Notes: generated by a model from the sequence alone, not told the origin. Counted from the first letter of the stretch, positions 8,733-17,108 are shown. The stretch is DNA of 64,000 bases from NAK19 sp034434515 (GCA_034434515.1 DAOTZA010000229.1:11734-75733), one strand, 5' to 3'. Translations and numbers: made by a program.

Positions 8733-9269
8733 TTGGTTAATTGGAGTTATCGCCTTTGGCAATTTTGGAAAACCATCTGGGCGAAGCCAACGTTGAGCGA
8801 CCGAGAGCTTGTGGAGCAATTTCTGGCACCGCCGCTCGTGCAACTCTTTGAGCGTCTTGACCCCTCTGAGCAAGCTCATGCGGTACGGGTTTGTCGAAAG
8901 CTAATCGCTGAAGGAGAAACGAACCCGCTTTTCCTCACTGCAGCTCTGCTTCATGACATTGGGAAAATTTGCTATCCTTTACGATTGTGGGAACGAGTCT
9001 GGATTGTACTCTTTGGTGGGATGGTCAAGAAAATGGCAAAACCGTTGATCCTGAGCGACGAACAGTTAGAGAGGGCTGCGTGGTGGAAACGACCCTTGCT
9101 GGTGGGGAAATTCCATCCGTCTTGGGGGGCAGAGATATTGCGTTCTAATGGGGTTGATGAGCGGATTGTATGGCTGGTGCAATACCATCAGGATGCCAAT
9201 GGAATTGATCCAAAGCATCCTCAGGCAAGCTGGTTGCAAAAATTGGGGCGAGCAGATGAGCTATGTTAA
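8733..9269 (+). CDS. HD-domain phosphohydrolase-like protein
   Basis: 178-aa cytoplasmic protein with an HD metal-binding core: HAVRVCRKL near residue 49, LLHDIGK near residue 72, a histidine in FHPSWGAEIL near residue 129 and YHQDANG near residue 150. HD proteins hydrolyse nucleotides or other phosphate esters; the substrate is not evident. The only plausible start is TTG at 8733, directly after the protease stop, so translation is probably coupled and weak. It sits between a protease and a TyrA-like dehydrogenase with no obvious shared pathway. Confidence 0.75.
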   Translation: MVNWSYRLWQFWKTIWAKPTLSDRELVEQFLAPPLVQLFERLDPSEQAHAVRVCRKLIAEGETNPLFLTAALLHDIGKICYPLRLWERVWIVLFGGMVKKMAKPLILSDEQLERAAWWKRPLLVGKFHPSWGAEILRSNGVDERIVWLVQYHQDANGIDPKHPQASWLQKLGRADELC

Positions 9270-9279
9270 GGAGATACCG

Positions 9280-10272
9280 ATGAGAATAACCATTCTCGGA
9301 TTGGGGAAAACGGGCAGTTCCCTAGGATTAGCGCTGAGAAGGAAATCAGAAGACCTCCAGCGAATCGGACATGATCGGGACATTGGTGTGGCAAAAGAGG
9401 CGCAGAAAGTGGGAGCGATTGATACTGTAGCTATCAACCTTCATCAGGCCGTGCAAGATGCTGATGTCGTTTTCTTGGCTATTCCCTTTGATCAGGTTCA
9501 TGAAACGCTTCAGCAAATTGCCCAAGACCTGAAAGAAGGCGCTGTTTTGATCGATCTCAGCCCTGCCAAGCAAAAAATCGCCGAATGGACGAGAGAATTG
9601 CTTCCTGCAAGAAGATATTATGTGGGCTGGAACATAGCGATTAACCCCGCCTACTTGCAAGATACCCGCAAAGGGGTAAATGCTTCACGGCAAGATTACT
9701 TTCAGCAGGGGGTTGTGGCAGTCACAGCTCCATCGGGCACACCATCTGGGGTTTTCGAATTGATCACGGCCTTGATCAAAAGTATTGGAGCTGAGCCGCT
9801 CTTTGCCGATGCCCTGGAGATGGATGGCGTGCTTGCCGAAGCACAAGTTATTCCGCAATTGCTTTCGGCGCTGATGGTCTATACGCTCACCCAGCAACCT
9901 GGTTGGCGAGAAGCTCGCAAGTTTGCTGCGCAGGATTTTCTTGAGATGGGAATGCCTTTAGTAAACTCTGTCTCTGCTGAAGAATTATCCCAAACCCTCT
10001 TTGCCAATCGGGAACTGATCAAGCGGTTGATCAACGAACTGCTTATTGCATTGGTAGAGTGGCGAGAGTATCTGCTCAATGACGAGATTGGGGCATTAAC
10101 CCAGAGCCTCTCGGAAGCCCAACAACGCTTTGAAAAATGGCAAACCGAACGCACGGCAGCAAACTGGATACTGGAGGAGACCGGTATTCGCAGCGAAGAT
10201 TTGCCAACCTCAGGAGAGGTCTTTGGGCGATTACTGGGGGTTGGGAACCGGAACAAGAAACAAAAGAAATGA
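9280..10272 (+). CDS. TyrA-superfamily dehydrogenase (prephenate dehydrogenase-like)
   Basis: 330-aa NAD(P)-binding protein with a Rossmann motif ILGLGKTGSSLG at residues 5-16 and an all-helical C-terminal dimerisation domain, the layout of prephenate dehydrogenase. At the place where the family has G-x-H-P-(M/V)-A-G, this protein reads GWNIAINPAY (near residue 118), so the usual catalytic histidine appears to be missing. It may act on another substrate. Start at 9280 has AAGGAG 7 bases upstream; a longer reading from 9148 would overlap the HD gene and lacks a ribosome site. Confidence 0.75.
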   Translation: MRITILGLGKTGSSLGLALRRKSEDLQRIGHDRDIGVAKEAQKVGAIDTVAINLHQAVQDADVVFLAIPFDQVHETLQQIAQDLKEGAVLIDLSPAKQKIAEWTRELLPARRYYVGWNIAINPAYLQDTRKGVNASRQDYFQQGVVAVTAPSGTPSGVFELITALIKSIGAEPLFADALEMDGVLAEAQVIPQLLSALMVYTLTQQPGWREARKFAAQDFLEMGMPLVNSVSAEELSQTLFANRELIKRLINELLIALVEWREYLLNDEIGALTQSLSEAQQRFEKWQTERTAANWILEETGIRSEDLPTSGEVFGRLLGVGNRNKKQKK

Positions 10273-10301
10273 CGGATAGAGAATTGATAAGGAGGTCTGA
10301 A

Positions 10302-11483
10302 ATGACATCACCTTTAGCCTGGATTCAAGATGAGATCGAGACTCTTAAAACTTCGGGGTTGTATAATCGCATCCGCACGCTAAGCTCGCCACAGGGAGCC
10401 TGGTTGTTGGTGGATGGCAAAAAAGTGTTGAATTTTTGTTCAAATAATTATTTGGGGCTGGCGAACCATCCGAAAGTTATTCAGGCAGCAAGGGAGGCAA
10501 TGGACAAATATGGGGTTGGTCCTGCAGCCGTGCGCACAATTGCTGGCACAATGGATTTGCACGTTGAACTGGAAAGACGTCTGGCAGCCTTCAAAGGGGT
10601 TGAATCGGCCATTACTTTTCAGTCCGGATTCAACGCCAATTTAGCCACCATACCTGCTTTGGTGGGGAAAGAAGATGTCATATTTTCCGATGAACTCAAT
10701 CACGCCAGCATCATCGATGGTTGCCGCCTCTCCGGAGCAAAAATTATCCGCTATAACCACTGCGATCCGCAGGATTTAGAAAAGGCACTGTTCGAAGAAC
10801 GCCGCGATCACCCCCGTGCCCTGGTGGTCACCGATGGGGTCTTTAGCATGGATGGGGATATCGCTCCGCTGGATCAAATCTATGAGGTGGCAAAGAAACA
10901 CGAGGCCATCCTCATGGTGGATGATGCTCACGGGGAGGGCGTGCTTGGAAGAGGTGGACGGGGCATCGTTGATCATTACCAGTTGCACGGAAAGGTAGAT
11001 GTCGAGATCGGGACACTTTCCAAAGCCTTTGGTGTGATTGGAGGGGTTGTTGCAGGCAATAGCTTGATCGTCGAGTGGTTGCGGCAGCGTGGCCGGCCAT
11101 TTTTGTTCTCCTCTGCGATGACGGTTCCCGACACTGCTGCCTGTTTAGCCAGCCTTGAAATTCTGGAAAGCTCAACCGAGTTAGTCGATCGACTCTGGGA
11201 AAATACGCGTTACTTCAAGGAAGAGATGCGCAAAGCTGGCTTTGATTTGGGGAAAAGCGTTACCCCAATTACACCAGTCATGCTCGGCGAAGCGCCCTTA
11301 GCCCAGGAGTTCAGTAAAGCTCTATTTGATGAAGGCGTATTTGCGATGGCGATCGGATTCCCTACGGTACCCCGCGGCAAAGCGCGCATTCGGGTCATGA
11401 TATCTGCTGCTCACCAAAAAGAAGATTTGGAACGCGGCCTGGAAATTTTTACCAAAGTTGGAAAGAAACTAAAGGTAATTTAA
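10302..11483 (+). CDS. Glycine C-acetyltransferase / 8-amino-7-oxononanoate synthase family
   Basis: 393-aa alpha-oxoamine synthase (PLP fold type I), condensing an amino acid with an acyl-CoA. The PLP lysine lies in IGTLSKAFGVIGG near residue 240, DDAHGEGVLG near residue 205 holds the ring-stacking aspartate and histidine, and NFCSNNYLGLANHP is near residue 44. The sequence resembles Kbl (2-amino-3-ketobutyrate CoA ligase) more than BioF, but motifs alone do not separate them. Start chosen at 10302 because a perfect AAGGAGG lies 6 bases upstream. Confidence 0.88.
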   Translation: MTSPLAWIQDEIETLKTSGLYNRIRTLSSPQGAWLLVDGKKVLNFCSNNYLGLANHPKVIQAAREAMDKYGVGPAAVRTIAGTMDLHVELERRLAAFKGVESAITFQSGFNANLATIPALVGKEDVIFSDELNHASIIDGCRLSGAKIIRYNHCDPQDLEKALFEERRDHPRALVVTDGVFSMDGDIAPLDQIYEVAKKHEAILMVDDAHGEGVLGRGGRGIVDHYQLHGKVDVEIGTLSKAFGVIGGVVAGNSLIVEWLRQRGRPFLFSSAMTVPDTAACLASLEILESSTELVDRLWENTRYFKEEMRKAGFDLGKSVTPITPVMLGEAPLAQEFSKALFDEGVFAMAIGFPTVPRGKARIRVMISAAHQKEDLERGLEIFTKVGKKLKVI

Positions 11484-11710
11484 CCGCGGTCAGCAAACGG
11501 GTCCACCAAAGGATTGGTTCCAGACCAAACGCAGCCCGCGTGAGCGTCATAATTACAAATTGTGCCATGCGAACAGCGATGGGCAAGGACGCGTGGCGGG
11601 GTATCCGGCAACCATTCAGCAGGATAGACCACTTCGGCTTCAAAATAAACGTCACAACCAGCTTGATTGCAAAATCGAGTTTTGTAGATTTCCCAAACTT
11701 TCGTTGCCAT
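11480..11710 (-). CDS. Small cysteine-rich protein, unknown function
   Basis: 76-aa hypothetical protein with five cysteines (FCNQAGC, HRCSHGTIC, HAGC) and three histidines, suggesting a structural zinc or metal site. No family recognised. It is supported as real by AGGAG 7-8 bases before the ATG at 11710, a good promoter at 11744-11771 and amino-acid composition unlike a random frame. It ends 4 bases inside the 3' end of the convergent Kbl-like gene. Confidence 0.6.
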   Translation of the reverse strand: MATKVWEIYKTRFCNQAGCDVYFEAEVVYPAEWLPDTPPRVLAHRCSHGTICNYDAHAGCVWSGTNPLVDPFADRG

Positions 11711-11736
11711 CATCACTCTCCTTGCATGTTGATTAT

Positions 11737-11771
11737 GGTCTATAGTATAGACCTGTGTTCCTGGGATGCAA
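11737..11771 (-). promoter_or_regulatory. Promoter with palindromic operator for the small cysteine-rich gene
   Basis: On the minus strand TTGCAT (plus 11766-11771), a 16-base spacer and TATACT (plus 11744-11749) form a sigma-70-like promoter. The -10 is embedded in the perfect palindrome GGTCTATAGTATAGACC at 11737-11753 (8-base arms around one base). A dimeric repressor bound there would block the promoter. The regulator is not identified. Confidence 0.6.
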
Positions 11772-11886
11772 AGTGTCAGGTGTCATGAATAAACTTGATA
11801 AATTTCGTCTATTTGGGATAATAACTATCGGGCGGATTTGTTTGGAAATGCAAGAGCTTTTGAAGACGGGATTTATTGATGAATTT

Positions 11887-11916
11887 TTGGCAGCGCTCGG
11901 GAATCTCGATTATAAT
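11887..11916 (+). promoter_or_regulatory. Strong sigma-70-like promoter of the ABC transporter operon
   Basis: TTGGCA (11887-11892, five of six consensus bases), an 18-base spacer and a perfect TATAAT (11911-11916). Transcription would begin near 11923, leaving a leader of about 212 bases before the binding-protein ATG. Confidence 0.65.
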
Positions 11917-12134
11917 ATTGGACACGCAAAGAGATCATGGGCAGGGTGCTTTTTTCACAATCCTTCAAGCGAGATGCCATACCCTAACTGTTTATCTGCG
12001 TTTGCCCATGATGCCCGTTATGGATCGCGAATCTATTTACTAAACAGGAGGTGGTCGAAGAAAAAAAGTTTCTCAATATCCCAAATCAATTTCCCAAAAA
12101 TTTCGTAAAATCTATTTATTCAGGAGGAGAAAGT

Positions 12135-13913
12135 ATGACTCGAAAAATGCTAACCGTCATTGGAACGGGGTTGTTGTTGGTGAGCTTCATTTTAGGAGCT
12201 TGTGCCCAACCGACTCCCGCTCCTGCGCCAGAGCAACCTGCTGCCACTGAAGCCCCAGCAAAAACGGAAGCTCCAGCAGCAACCGAAGCCCCGGCTGCAA
12301 CGGAAGCTCCGGTCGAAGAAACACCGCCGCCCAAGGTACCCATTGCGATTTACGATGGGAAAAGCCTTTCCGTACCGGATTGTGAGTATGGCGGCCTTAT
12401 CAAATCTATTGAAGCCACCGATGATCACACGGTAACCTTCACGCTGTGTAAACCTGACCCGGCTTTTGAAGTCAAATTGGGTTTCGGTGTCTTCTCAATT
12501 TACCCCAAGGAATGGATTGAAGCCACAGCCGGAGAGAGCACCCGCGCCAGCGAGGGTTTGGAAAGACCGGTTGGGACAGGCCCCTACAAAATCCAGGAAT
12601 GGAAACGTGGCGATAGCGTTGTGCTGGTCAAGAACCCAGATTACTGGGATCAAGAATTGATTAAGAATGCGCCTGACACGTTAATATTCCGCTGGTCAAC
12701 CGAGTCGGCCGCTCGTTTGCTGGAATTGCAAGCTGGCACCATTGATGGCTTTGATAACGTCGGGCCTGAAGATTTTGAGGTGGTGACGAACGATCCCAAT
12801 CTTCAACTGGTCGTTCGCCCGGCTTTGAATATCTTTTATATCGGCATGACCAACACCTATCCTCCCTTTGACAACGTCAAGGTGCGCCAGGCGGTTGCCA
12901 TGGGCATCGACCGCCAACGAATTGTGGACACCTTCTATCCTCCAGGTTCTGAAGTGGCTTCGCACTTCACTCCTTGCGCCATCCCGAATGGTTGCACGGG
13001 TGAACCGTGGTACGACTTCGACCCCGAAGCCGCCAGAGCTTTATTGGCTGAGGCGGGATATCCGGATGGCTTCCAGACCAAACTCTATTACCGCGATGTC
13101 GTGCGCGGTTATCTGCCCCAGGTTGCCAATGTCGCCCAGGATATCCAGGCGCAGTTGAAGGAAAACCTGAACATCGATGCGGAAATTGTGGTCATGGAAT
13201 CCGGCGCCTTCCTCGAGGCTTCAGCTTCTGGACAGCTCAATGGGTTCCATCTCTTAGGCTGGACCGGTGACTATCCACACATTACCAACTTCCTTGACTA
13301 CCACTTTGGTAAGGAAACTCAGCAATTTGGCAAGATTCCGCCCGAAATTTACGAGCCTCTGATTGAAGGTGGAAAAATTGCCGATGTCGATCAGGCCGCG
13401 CCAGTCTATGAGCGGGCAAACAACGCCATCCGTGAATTTGTCCCCATGGTGCCGGTAGCCCATGGTGCTTCTGCTACAGCCTATCGAGCAGATGTGACTA
13501 ACCCACAAGCCAGTCCCCTGGGGAACGAGCGCTTTGTTTTCTCCAAAGGTGGCGACCGCGATACCTTCGTGTTCATGCAGAATGCTGAGCCAATCAGCCT
13601 GTTCTGCGCTGATGAAACCGATGGTGAATCGCTCCGACCATGCGAGCAAATCACCGAAGCCCTCTTTGCGTTCAAAATCAATACGACCGAGCTTGAACCA
13701 GGACTGGCAGAGAGCTGTGAGCCCAATGCAGACTTGACTCAGTGGGTTTGCAAGCTGCGCCAGGGCGTCAAGTTCCACGATGGCAGTGACTTCACCGCCG
13801 AAGATGTGGTGGCAACCTTCAATATGGGCTTGAACCCGGGTTCGCCAACGCACGTCGGCAACACCAATCTGTGGGATTATTACGACTATCTGTGGGGCTT
13901 GATGTGGAAGTAA
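12135..13913 (+). CDS. ABC transporter substrate-binding lipoprotein (SBP_bac_5), circularly permuted
   Basis: 592-aa family-5 peptide/nickel-type binding lipoprotein. Residues 1-23 form a lipoprotein signal with lipobox LGAC (Cys23), followed by a Pro/Ala/Glu-rich tether to about residue 66. The mature domain starts in what is normally the middle of the family: IKSIEATDDHTVTFTL at 89-104, then VGTGPYKIQEWKRGD (146-160) and VRQAVAMGIDR (250-260), reaching the usual C-terminus at SPLGNERF (460-467). The usual N-terminal part then follows: ITEALFAF at 506-513, ELEPGLAES at 519-527 and GVKFHDGSDFTAEDVV at 544-559. AGGAGGAG precedes the ATG at 12135. Confidence 0.9.
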   Translation: MTRKMLTVIGTGLLLVSFILGACAQPTPAPAPEQPAATEAPAKTEAPAATEAPAATEAPVEETPPPKVPIAIYDGKSLSVPDCEYGGLIKSIEATDDHTVTFTLCKPDPAFEVKLGFGVFSIYPKEWIEATAGESTRASEGLERPVGTGPYKIQEWKRGDSVVLVKNPDYWDQELIKNAPDTLIFRWSTESAARLLELQAGTIDGFDNVGPEDFEVVTNDPNLQLVVRPALNIFYIGMTNTYPPFDNVKVRQAVAMGIDRQRIVDTFYPPGSEVASHFTPCAIPNGCTGEPWYDFDPEAARALLAEAGYPDGFQTKLYYRDVVRGYLPQVANVAQDIQAQLKENLNIDAEIVVMESGAFLEASASGQLNGFHLLGWTGDYPHITNFLDYHFGKETQQFGKIPPEIYEPLIEGGKIADVDQAAPVYERANNAIREFVPMVPVAHGASATAYRADVTNPQASPLGNERFVFSKGGDRDTFVFMQNAEPISLFCADETDGESLRPCEQITEALFAFKINTTELEPGLAESCEPNADLTQWVCKLRQGVKFHDGSDFTAEDVVATFNMGLNPGSPTHVGNTNLWDYYDYLWGLMWK

Positions 13914-13932
13914 TCTAACCACGCGAAGCAAT

Positions 13933-13959
13933 ACGGGATGGCGAGCCTCGCCATCCCGT
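13933..13959 (+). terminator. Strong intercistronic hairpin after the binding-protein gene
   Basis: Perfect inverted repeat ACGGGATGGCG / CGCCATCCCGT (11 base pairs, 5-base loop). No T-run follows and the permease ATG is 20 bases downstream, so it is more likely an mRNA-stabilising or partially attenuating stem-loop than a full terminator. Such elements commonly raise binding-protein levels over the permeases. Confidence 0.7.
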
Positions 13960-13978
13960 CCGCTATTGACAAAGAACT

Positions 13979-15061
13979 ATGTTAATTCAATATATCGTCC
14001 GCCGCTTCCTATCTGCTATCCCGGTACTTTTTGGAATTCTTCTAGTAACCTTTACGCTTGCTAGAGTGATCCCCGGTGATCCTTGTCGGGCAATTTTAGG
14101 AGAGAAAGCGACTCAAGAAGTCTGCGATCGCTTTATCCGCGAGAAAGGGTTAGATAAACCCATCCCGGTTCAATTTTGGGTTTATCTAAATGAAATCGCA
14201 CGGGGAGATTTTGGTCAGTCCTTCCGCTATGGAATGCCGGTAACACGCTTGTTAATTGAACGGTTGCCGACCACGGTCGAGTTGAGTCTGACTGCCCTGT
14301 TGATTAGCATGGTGGTTGGAATTCCCCTCGGAATCATCTCGGCGGTCAAACACAATTCATGGATCGATGTTTTTACAATGATTTGGGCGAATATCGGCGT
14401 ATCTATGCCGGTCTTCTGGCTAGGGCTGATGTTGATGTATGTCTTTTCCCTAGCTCTGAAAGACACTCCCTTTTGGTTGCCTCCCTCCGGACGGTTAAGC
14501 GCAGGGATGTCAGCCGATCCGTTCTATGTGGTCTGGGGATGGTCTTTGCCGGAAAGCGGCCTTCGCATTGCCGTTGCCCAATTTATCAGTCGCTTGAACA
14601 TTCTCAACGCTCTGTTAACGGCGAATTGGGCATTGTTGAAGGACGCCATTACCCATCTGATCCTGCCCTCGGTGGCGCTGGGTACAATTCCCATGGCATT
14701 GATTGCCCGCATTACTCGCTCCAGTATGCTCGAAGTGCTTGGTCAGGATTATGTCCGCACCGCGCGCGCCAAAGGGTTGCCCTATGGGAAAATTATCCTC
14801 AAGCATGCCTTTCGGAATTCCCTCTTGCCGCTCGTGACCGTCATTGGGCTATCGTTGGGCAGCTTATTGGGAGGCGCGGTGTTGACCGAAACGATCTTCG
14901 GGCTTTCTGGGGTTGGGCGAACTTTATATGATGCTATCACCGCCAGAGATTATGGAATTGTCCAGGCTTTTACTGTGGTTATTGCAATTTTCTTTGTCAT
15001 CTTGAACTTGATTGTGGATATCTCGTATGCCTATTTAGATCCGCGCATTCGCCTCGACTAG
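13979..15061 (+). CDS. Peptide-type ABC transporter permease (DppB/OppB family)
   Basis: 360-aa inner-membrane permease. The N-terminus (YIVRRFLSAIPVLFGILLVTF) is the typical DppB first membrane helix, followed by VIPGDPC. The EAA cytoplasmic loop that docks the ATPase is DYVRTARAKGLPYGKIILKHAFRN near residue 257. It carries an insertion between helices relative to the usual length of about 310 aa. It follows the binding-protein gene after the hairpin and abuts the second permease gene. Confidence 0.92.
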   Translation: MLIQYIVRRFLSAIPVLFGILLVTFTLARVIPGDPCRAILGEKATQEVCDRFIREKGLDKPIPVQFWVYLNEIARGDFGQSFRYGMPVTRLLIERLPTTVELSLTALLISMVVGIPLGIISAVKHNSWIDVFTMIWANIGVSMPVFWLGLMLMYVFSLALKDTPFWLPPSGRLSAGMSADPFYVVWGWSLPESGLRIAVAQFISRLNILNALLTANWALLKDAITHLILPSVALGTIPMALIARITRSSMLEVLGQDYVRTARAKGLPYGKIILKHAFRNSLLPLVTVIGLSLGSLLGGAVLTETIFGLSGVGRTLYDAITARDYGIVQAFTVVIAIFFVILNLIVDISYAYLDPRIRLD

Positions 15062-15062
15062 G

Positions 15063-16031
15063 ATGGTTGGCATGAGTGACCAGGATATTTCCTCAAAAAA
15101 AGTGGCTTCATTCGATGCAGAGGGCTTATCCCTGAAATCGGTGAGTTTGTGGCAGATCACCTGGCGAAGGTTTTTTCGCCGCAAATCTGCCCTAGTGGGA
15201 TTGGGGATACTGGCGGTTCTGGTATTTATTGCCCTGACCGCCCAATGGATTGCCCCCTATGATCCTTATAAACCATTGATTGGGATCGAGAAAGTACAAC
15301 GGCGTGAAAAACCCTGCATTCATCTCCTGGGATGTCCCAAGGACAAACCCCAGCACATAATGGGAATCGATGGCAATGTGCGCGATCAATTTAGCCGTCT
15401 GCTTTTTGGCGCGCGCTTGAGTTTGATCATTGGTGTTTCGACGGTTAGTTTCGCAATCGTTATCGGTACGATTTTCGGAGCAGTGGGAGGATATTTTGGG
15501 GGATGGATCGATAATGTGATTATGAGAGTAATGGATGTGCTGCTTGCTTTCCCCTCCTTGCTCCTGGCGATCACTATTGTAACGGTTTTAGGGCCTGGAT
15601 TGATCAATGCCCTAATTGCGATTAGCATTGTATCCATTCCAGCTTATGCGCGCGTGGTGCGCGCCAGCGTTCTCTCGGTTCGAGAGATGGACTATGTGTC
15701 TGCTTCACGGGCATTAGGCGGTTCAGACAGTCATATTATCTTTAAGAGAATACTGCCGAATGCGCTAACACCGCTGATTGTCCAGGGGACGTTAGGAATA
15801 GCCACGGCGATTTTGGAGGCTGCTGCGCTCTCCTTCTTGGGATTGGGAGCTCAACCACCCACTCCGGAGTGGGGCTCGATGCTTGGGGCAGAACGAAATC
15901 AGGTTTTCACTGCGCCACATCTGGTCTTTTATCCAGGGTTTGCCATCATGTTGACGGTTTTATCCTTTAATCTCTTGGGGGATGGGTTAAGAGATGCGCT
16001 CGATCCAAGATTAGCTCATGTGAGTGGGTGA
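15063..16031 (+). CDS. Peptide-type ABC transporter permease (DppC/OppC family)
   Basis: 322-aa partner permease. It has the OppC N-terminal segment with WRRFFRRKSALVGLGIL near residue 30, then a periplasmic stretch and five further membrane helices. The EAA loop is DYVSASRALGGSDSHIIFKRILPNA near residue 208 and the C-terminus LGDGLRDALDPRL is diagnostic. The ATG at 15063 lies 1 base after the dppB stop; an in-frame ATG at 15072 is a possible alternative. Confidence 0.92.
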   Translation: MVGMSDQDISSKKVASFDAEGLSLKSVSLWQITWRRFFRRKSALVGLGILAVLVFIALTAQWIAPYDPYKPLIGIEKVQRREKPCIHLLGCPKDKPQHIMGIDGNVRDQFSRLLFGARLSLIIGVSTVSFAIVIGTIFGAVGGYFGGWIDNVIMRVMDVLLAFPSLLLAITIVTVLGPGLINALIAISIVSIPAYARVVRASVLSVREMDYVSASRALGGSDSHIIFKRILPNALTPLIVQGTLGIATAILEAAALSFLGLGAQPPTPEWGSMLGAERNQVFTAPHLVFYPGFAIMLTVLSFNLLGDGLRDALDPRLAHVSG

Positions 16032-16053
16032 AGTTAAGCATGGGAGTTGTACT

Positions 16054-17046
16054 GTGCCAGAAAATTCAAAGCCACTGCTAGAAATTAAGGATTTGTCGAC
16101 ATTTTTCTATACCGAGGATGGTATTGTTCGGGCTGTGGATGGGGTTGATTTAGTGGTTTACCCGGGAGAGGTTTTGGGGTTGGTGGGTGAATCGGGGTGT
16201 GGAAAAAGTGTCACCTCATTATCGATTATGCGCCTTATTGCTCCGCCTGGTAAGATCGTCAAGGGGGAAATCTGGTTTGAAGGAGAGAATTTAGCTGAAG
16301 TTCCTGAAAGTCGCATGATGAAAATCCGCGGCGATCGTATTTCGATGATCTTCCAACAACCTCAGACCAGCCTCAATCCGGTCTTTACCACCGGTAGCCA
16401 GGTTGGTGAAGTCTTTACTATTCATGAAAAGTTAAAAGAAAAAGAAGCCTGGCAAAGGGCGGTAGAACTGTTCCGTCTGGTGGGCATCCCTGATCCAGAA
16501 CGACGGGCAAAATCCTATCCCCACGAGATGTCGGGCGGAATGGCGCAACGAGTGATGATTGCCATGGCTTTGGCGCTTCGTCCGGCCTTGTTGATTGCAG
16601 ATGAACCAACCACGGCACTGGATGTCACCATTCAGGCGCAAATCCTCGACTTGATGCGGGAGTTGCGCTCGAAGTTTGGCGCTTCGGTCATCTTGATCAC
16701 CCATGATTTAGGGGTTATCGCAGAAATGGCTGAACGGGTGGCGGTGATGTACGCCGGCCAGATTGTGGAGGAAGCGGATGTCATCACCTTGTTCGATCGT
16801 CCGCGGCATCCCTACACGGTTGGGTTGATGAACTCTATCCCGATTTTAGGGCGGTATCGCGAGCAGTTGGAAGTAATCCCCGGCTCTGTGCCAAATCTCA
16901 TCGATTTGCCACCGGGTTGCCGTTTTGCACCGCGATGCAGGGCAAGAGTGGAAAACCGTTTGGAAATTTGCGAGTTTCAAAATCCAGACTTGATTGAGGT
17001 CGACAAAGGGCATACCGTTCGCTGTTGGCTGTATCAAGCGCATTGA
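16054..17046 (+). CDS. Peptide-type ABC transporter ATP-binding protein (DppD/OppD family)
   Basis: ATPase of about 330 aa energising the transporter. Walker A GESGCGKS near residue 45, signature MSGGMAQRV near residue 160, Walker B LLIADEPTTALD near residue 180 and the switch histidine in LITHDLG. The C-terminal cysteine-containing tail GCRFAPRC is the oligopeptide-transporter extension. Start taken as GTG at 16054 because GGAG lies 7 bases upstream; a GTG at 16024 overlapping the permease stop is the alternative. No second (DppF-type) ATPase follows, so this protein may be a homodimer or pair with one encoded elsewhere. Confidence 0.9.
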   Translation: MPENSKPLLEIKDLSTFFYTEDGIVRAVDGVDLVVYPGEVLGLVGESGCGKSVTSLSIMRLIAPPGKIVKGEIWFEGENLAEVPESRMMKIRGDRISMIFQQPQTSLNPVFTTGSQVGEVFTIHEKLKEKEAWQRAVELFRLVGIPDPERRAKSYPHEMSGGMAQRVMIAMALALRPALLIADEPTTALDVTIQAQILDLMRELRSKFGASVILITHDLGVIAEMAERVAVMYAGQIVEEADVITLFDRPRHPYTVGLMNSIPILGRYREQLEVIPGSVPNLIDLPPGCRFAPRCRARVENRLEICEFQNPDLIEVDKGHTVRCWLYQAH

Positions 17047-17108
17047 TTTCGGTTTGACAATCTTTGAGCTGGGGGCTAAAATGGATAGCAACGAGATATA
17101 AGATTGCG

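Larger units (their letters stand above)
11711..12134. other. Noncoding interval with long leader of the peptide-transporter operon
   Basis: 424 bases without a convincing gene. The left end holds the palindromic promoter of the leftward small gene. The middle holds a strong rightward promoter (11887-11916). The rest is a roughly 210-base 5' leader containing a perfect 10-base inverted repeat (11934-11943 and 12003-12012). A 117-codon open frame at 11755-12108 lacks a ribosome site and contains that promoter, so it is not called. Confidence 0.6.

Noticed and set aside
11755..12108. 117-codon open frame in the leader region
   Set aside because: No ribosome site, contains the transporter promoter and inverted repeat, and composition is unlike a protein.
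13254..13931. 225-codon open frame antisense to the binding protein
   Set aside because: Lies opposite a well-supported gene and has no ribosome site or recognisable domain.
14359..14931. 190-codon open frame overlapping dppB in another frame
   Set aside because: Shadow of the permease gene; no initiation signal and no protein-like features.
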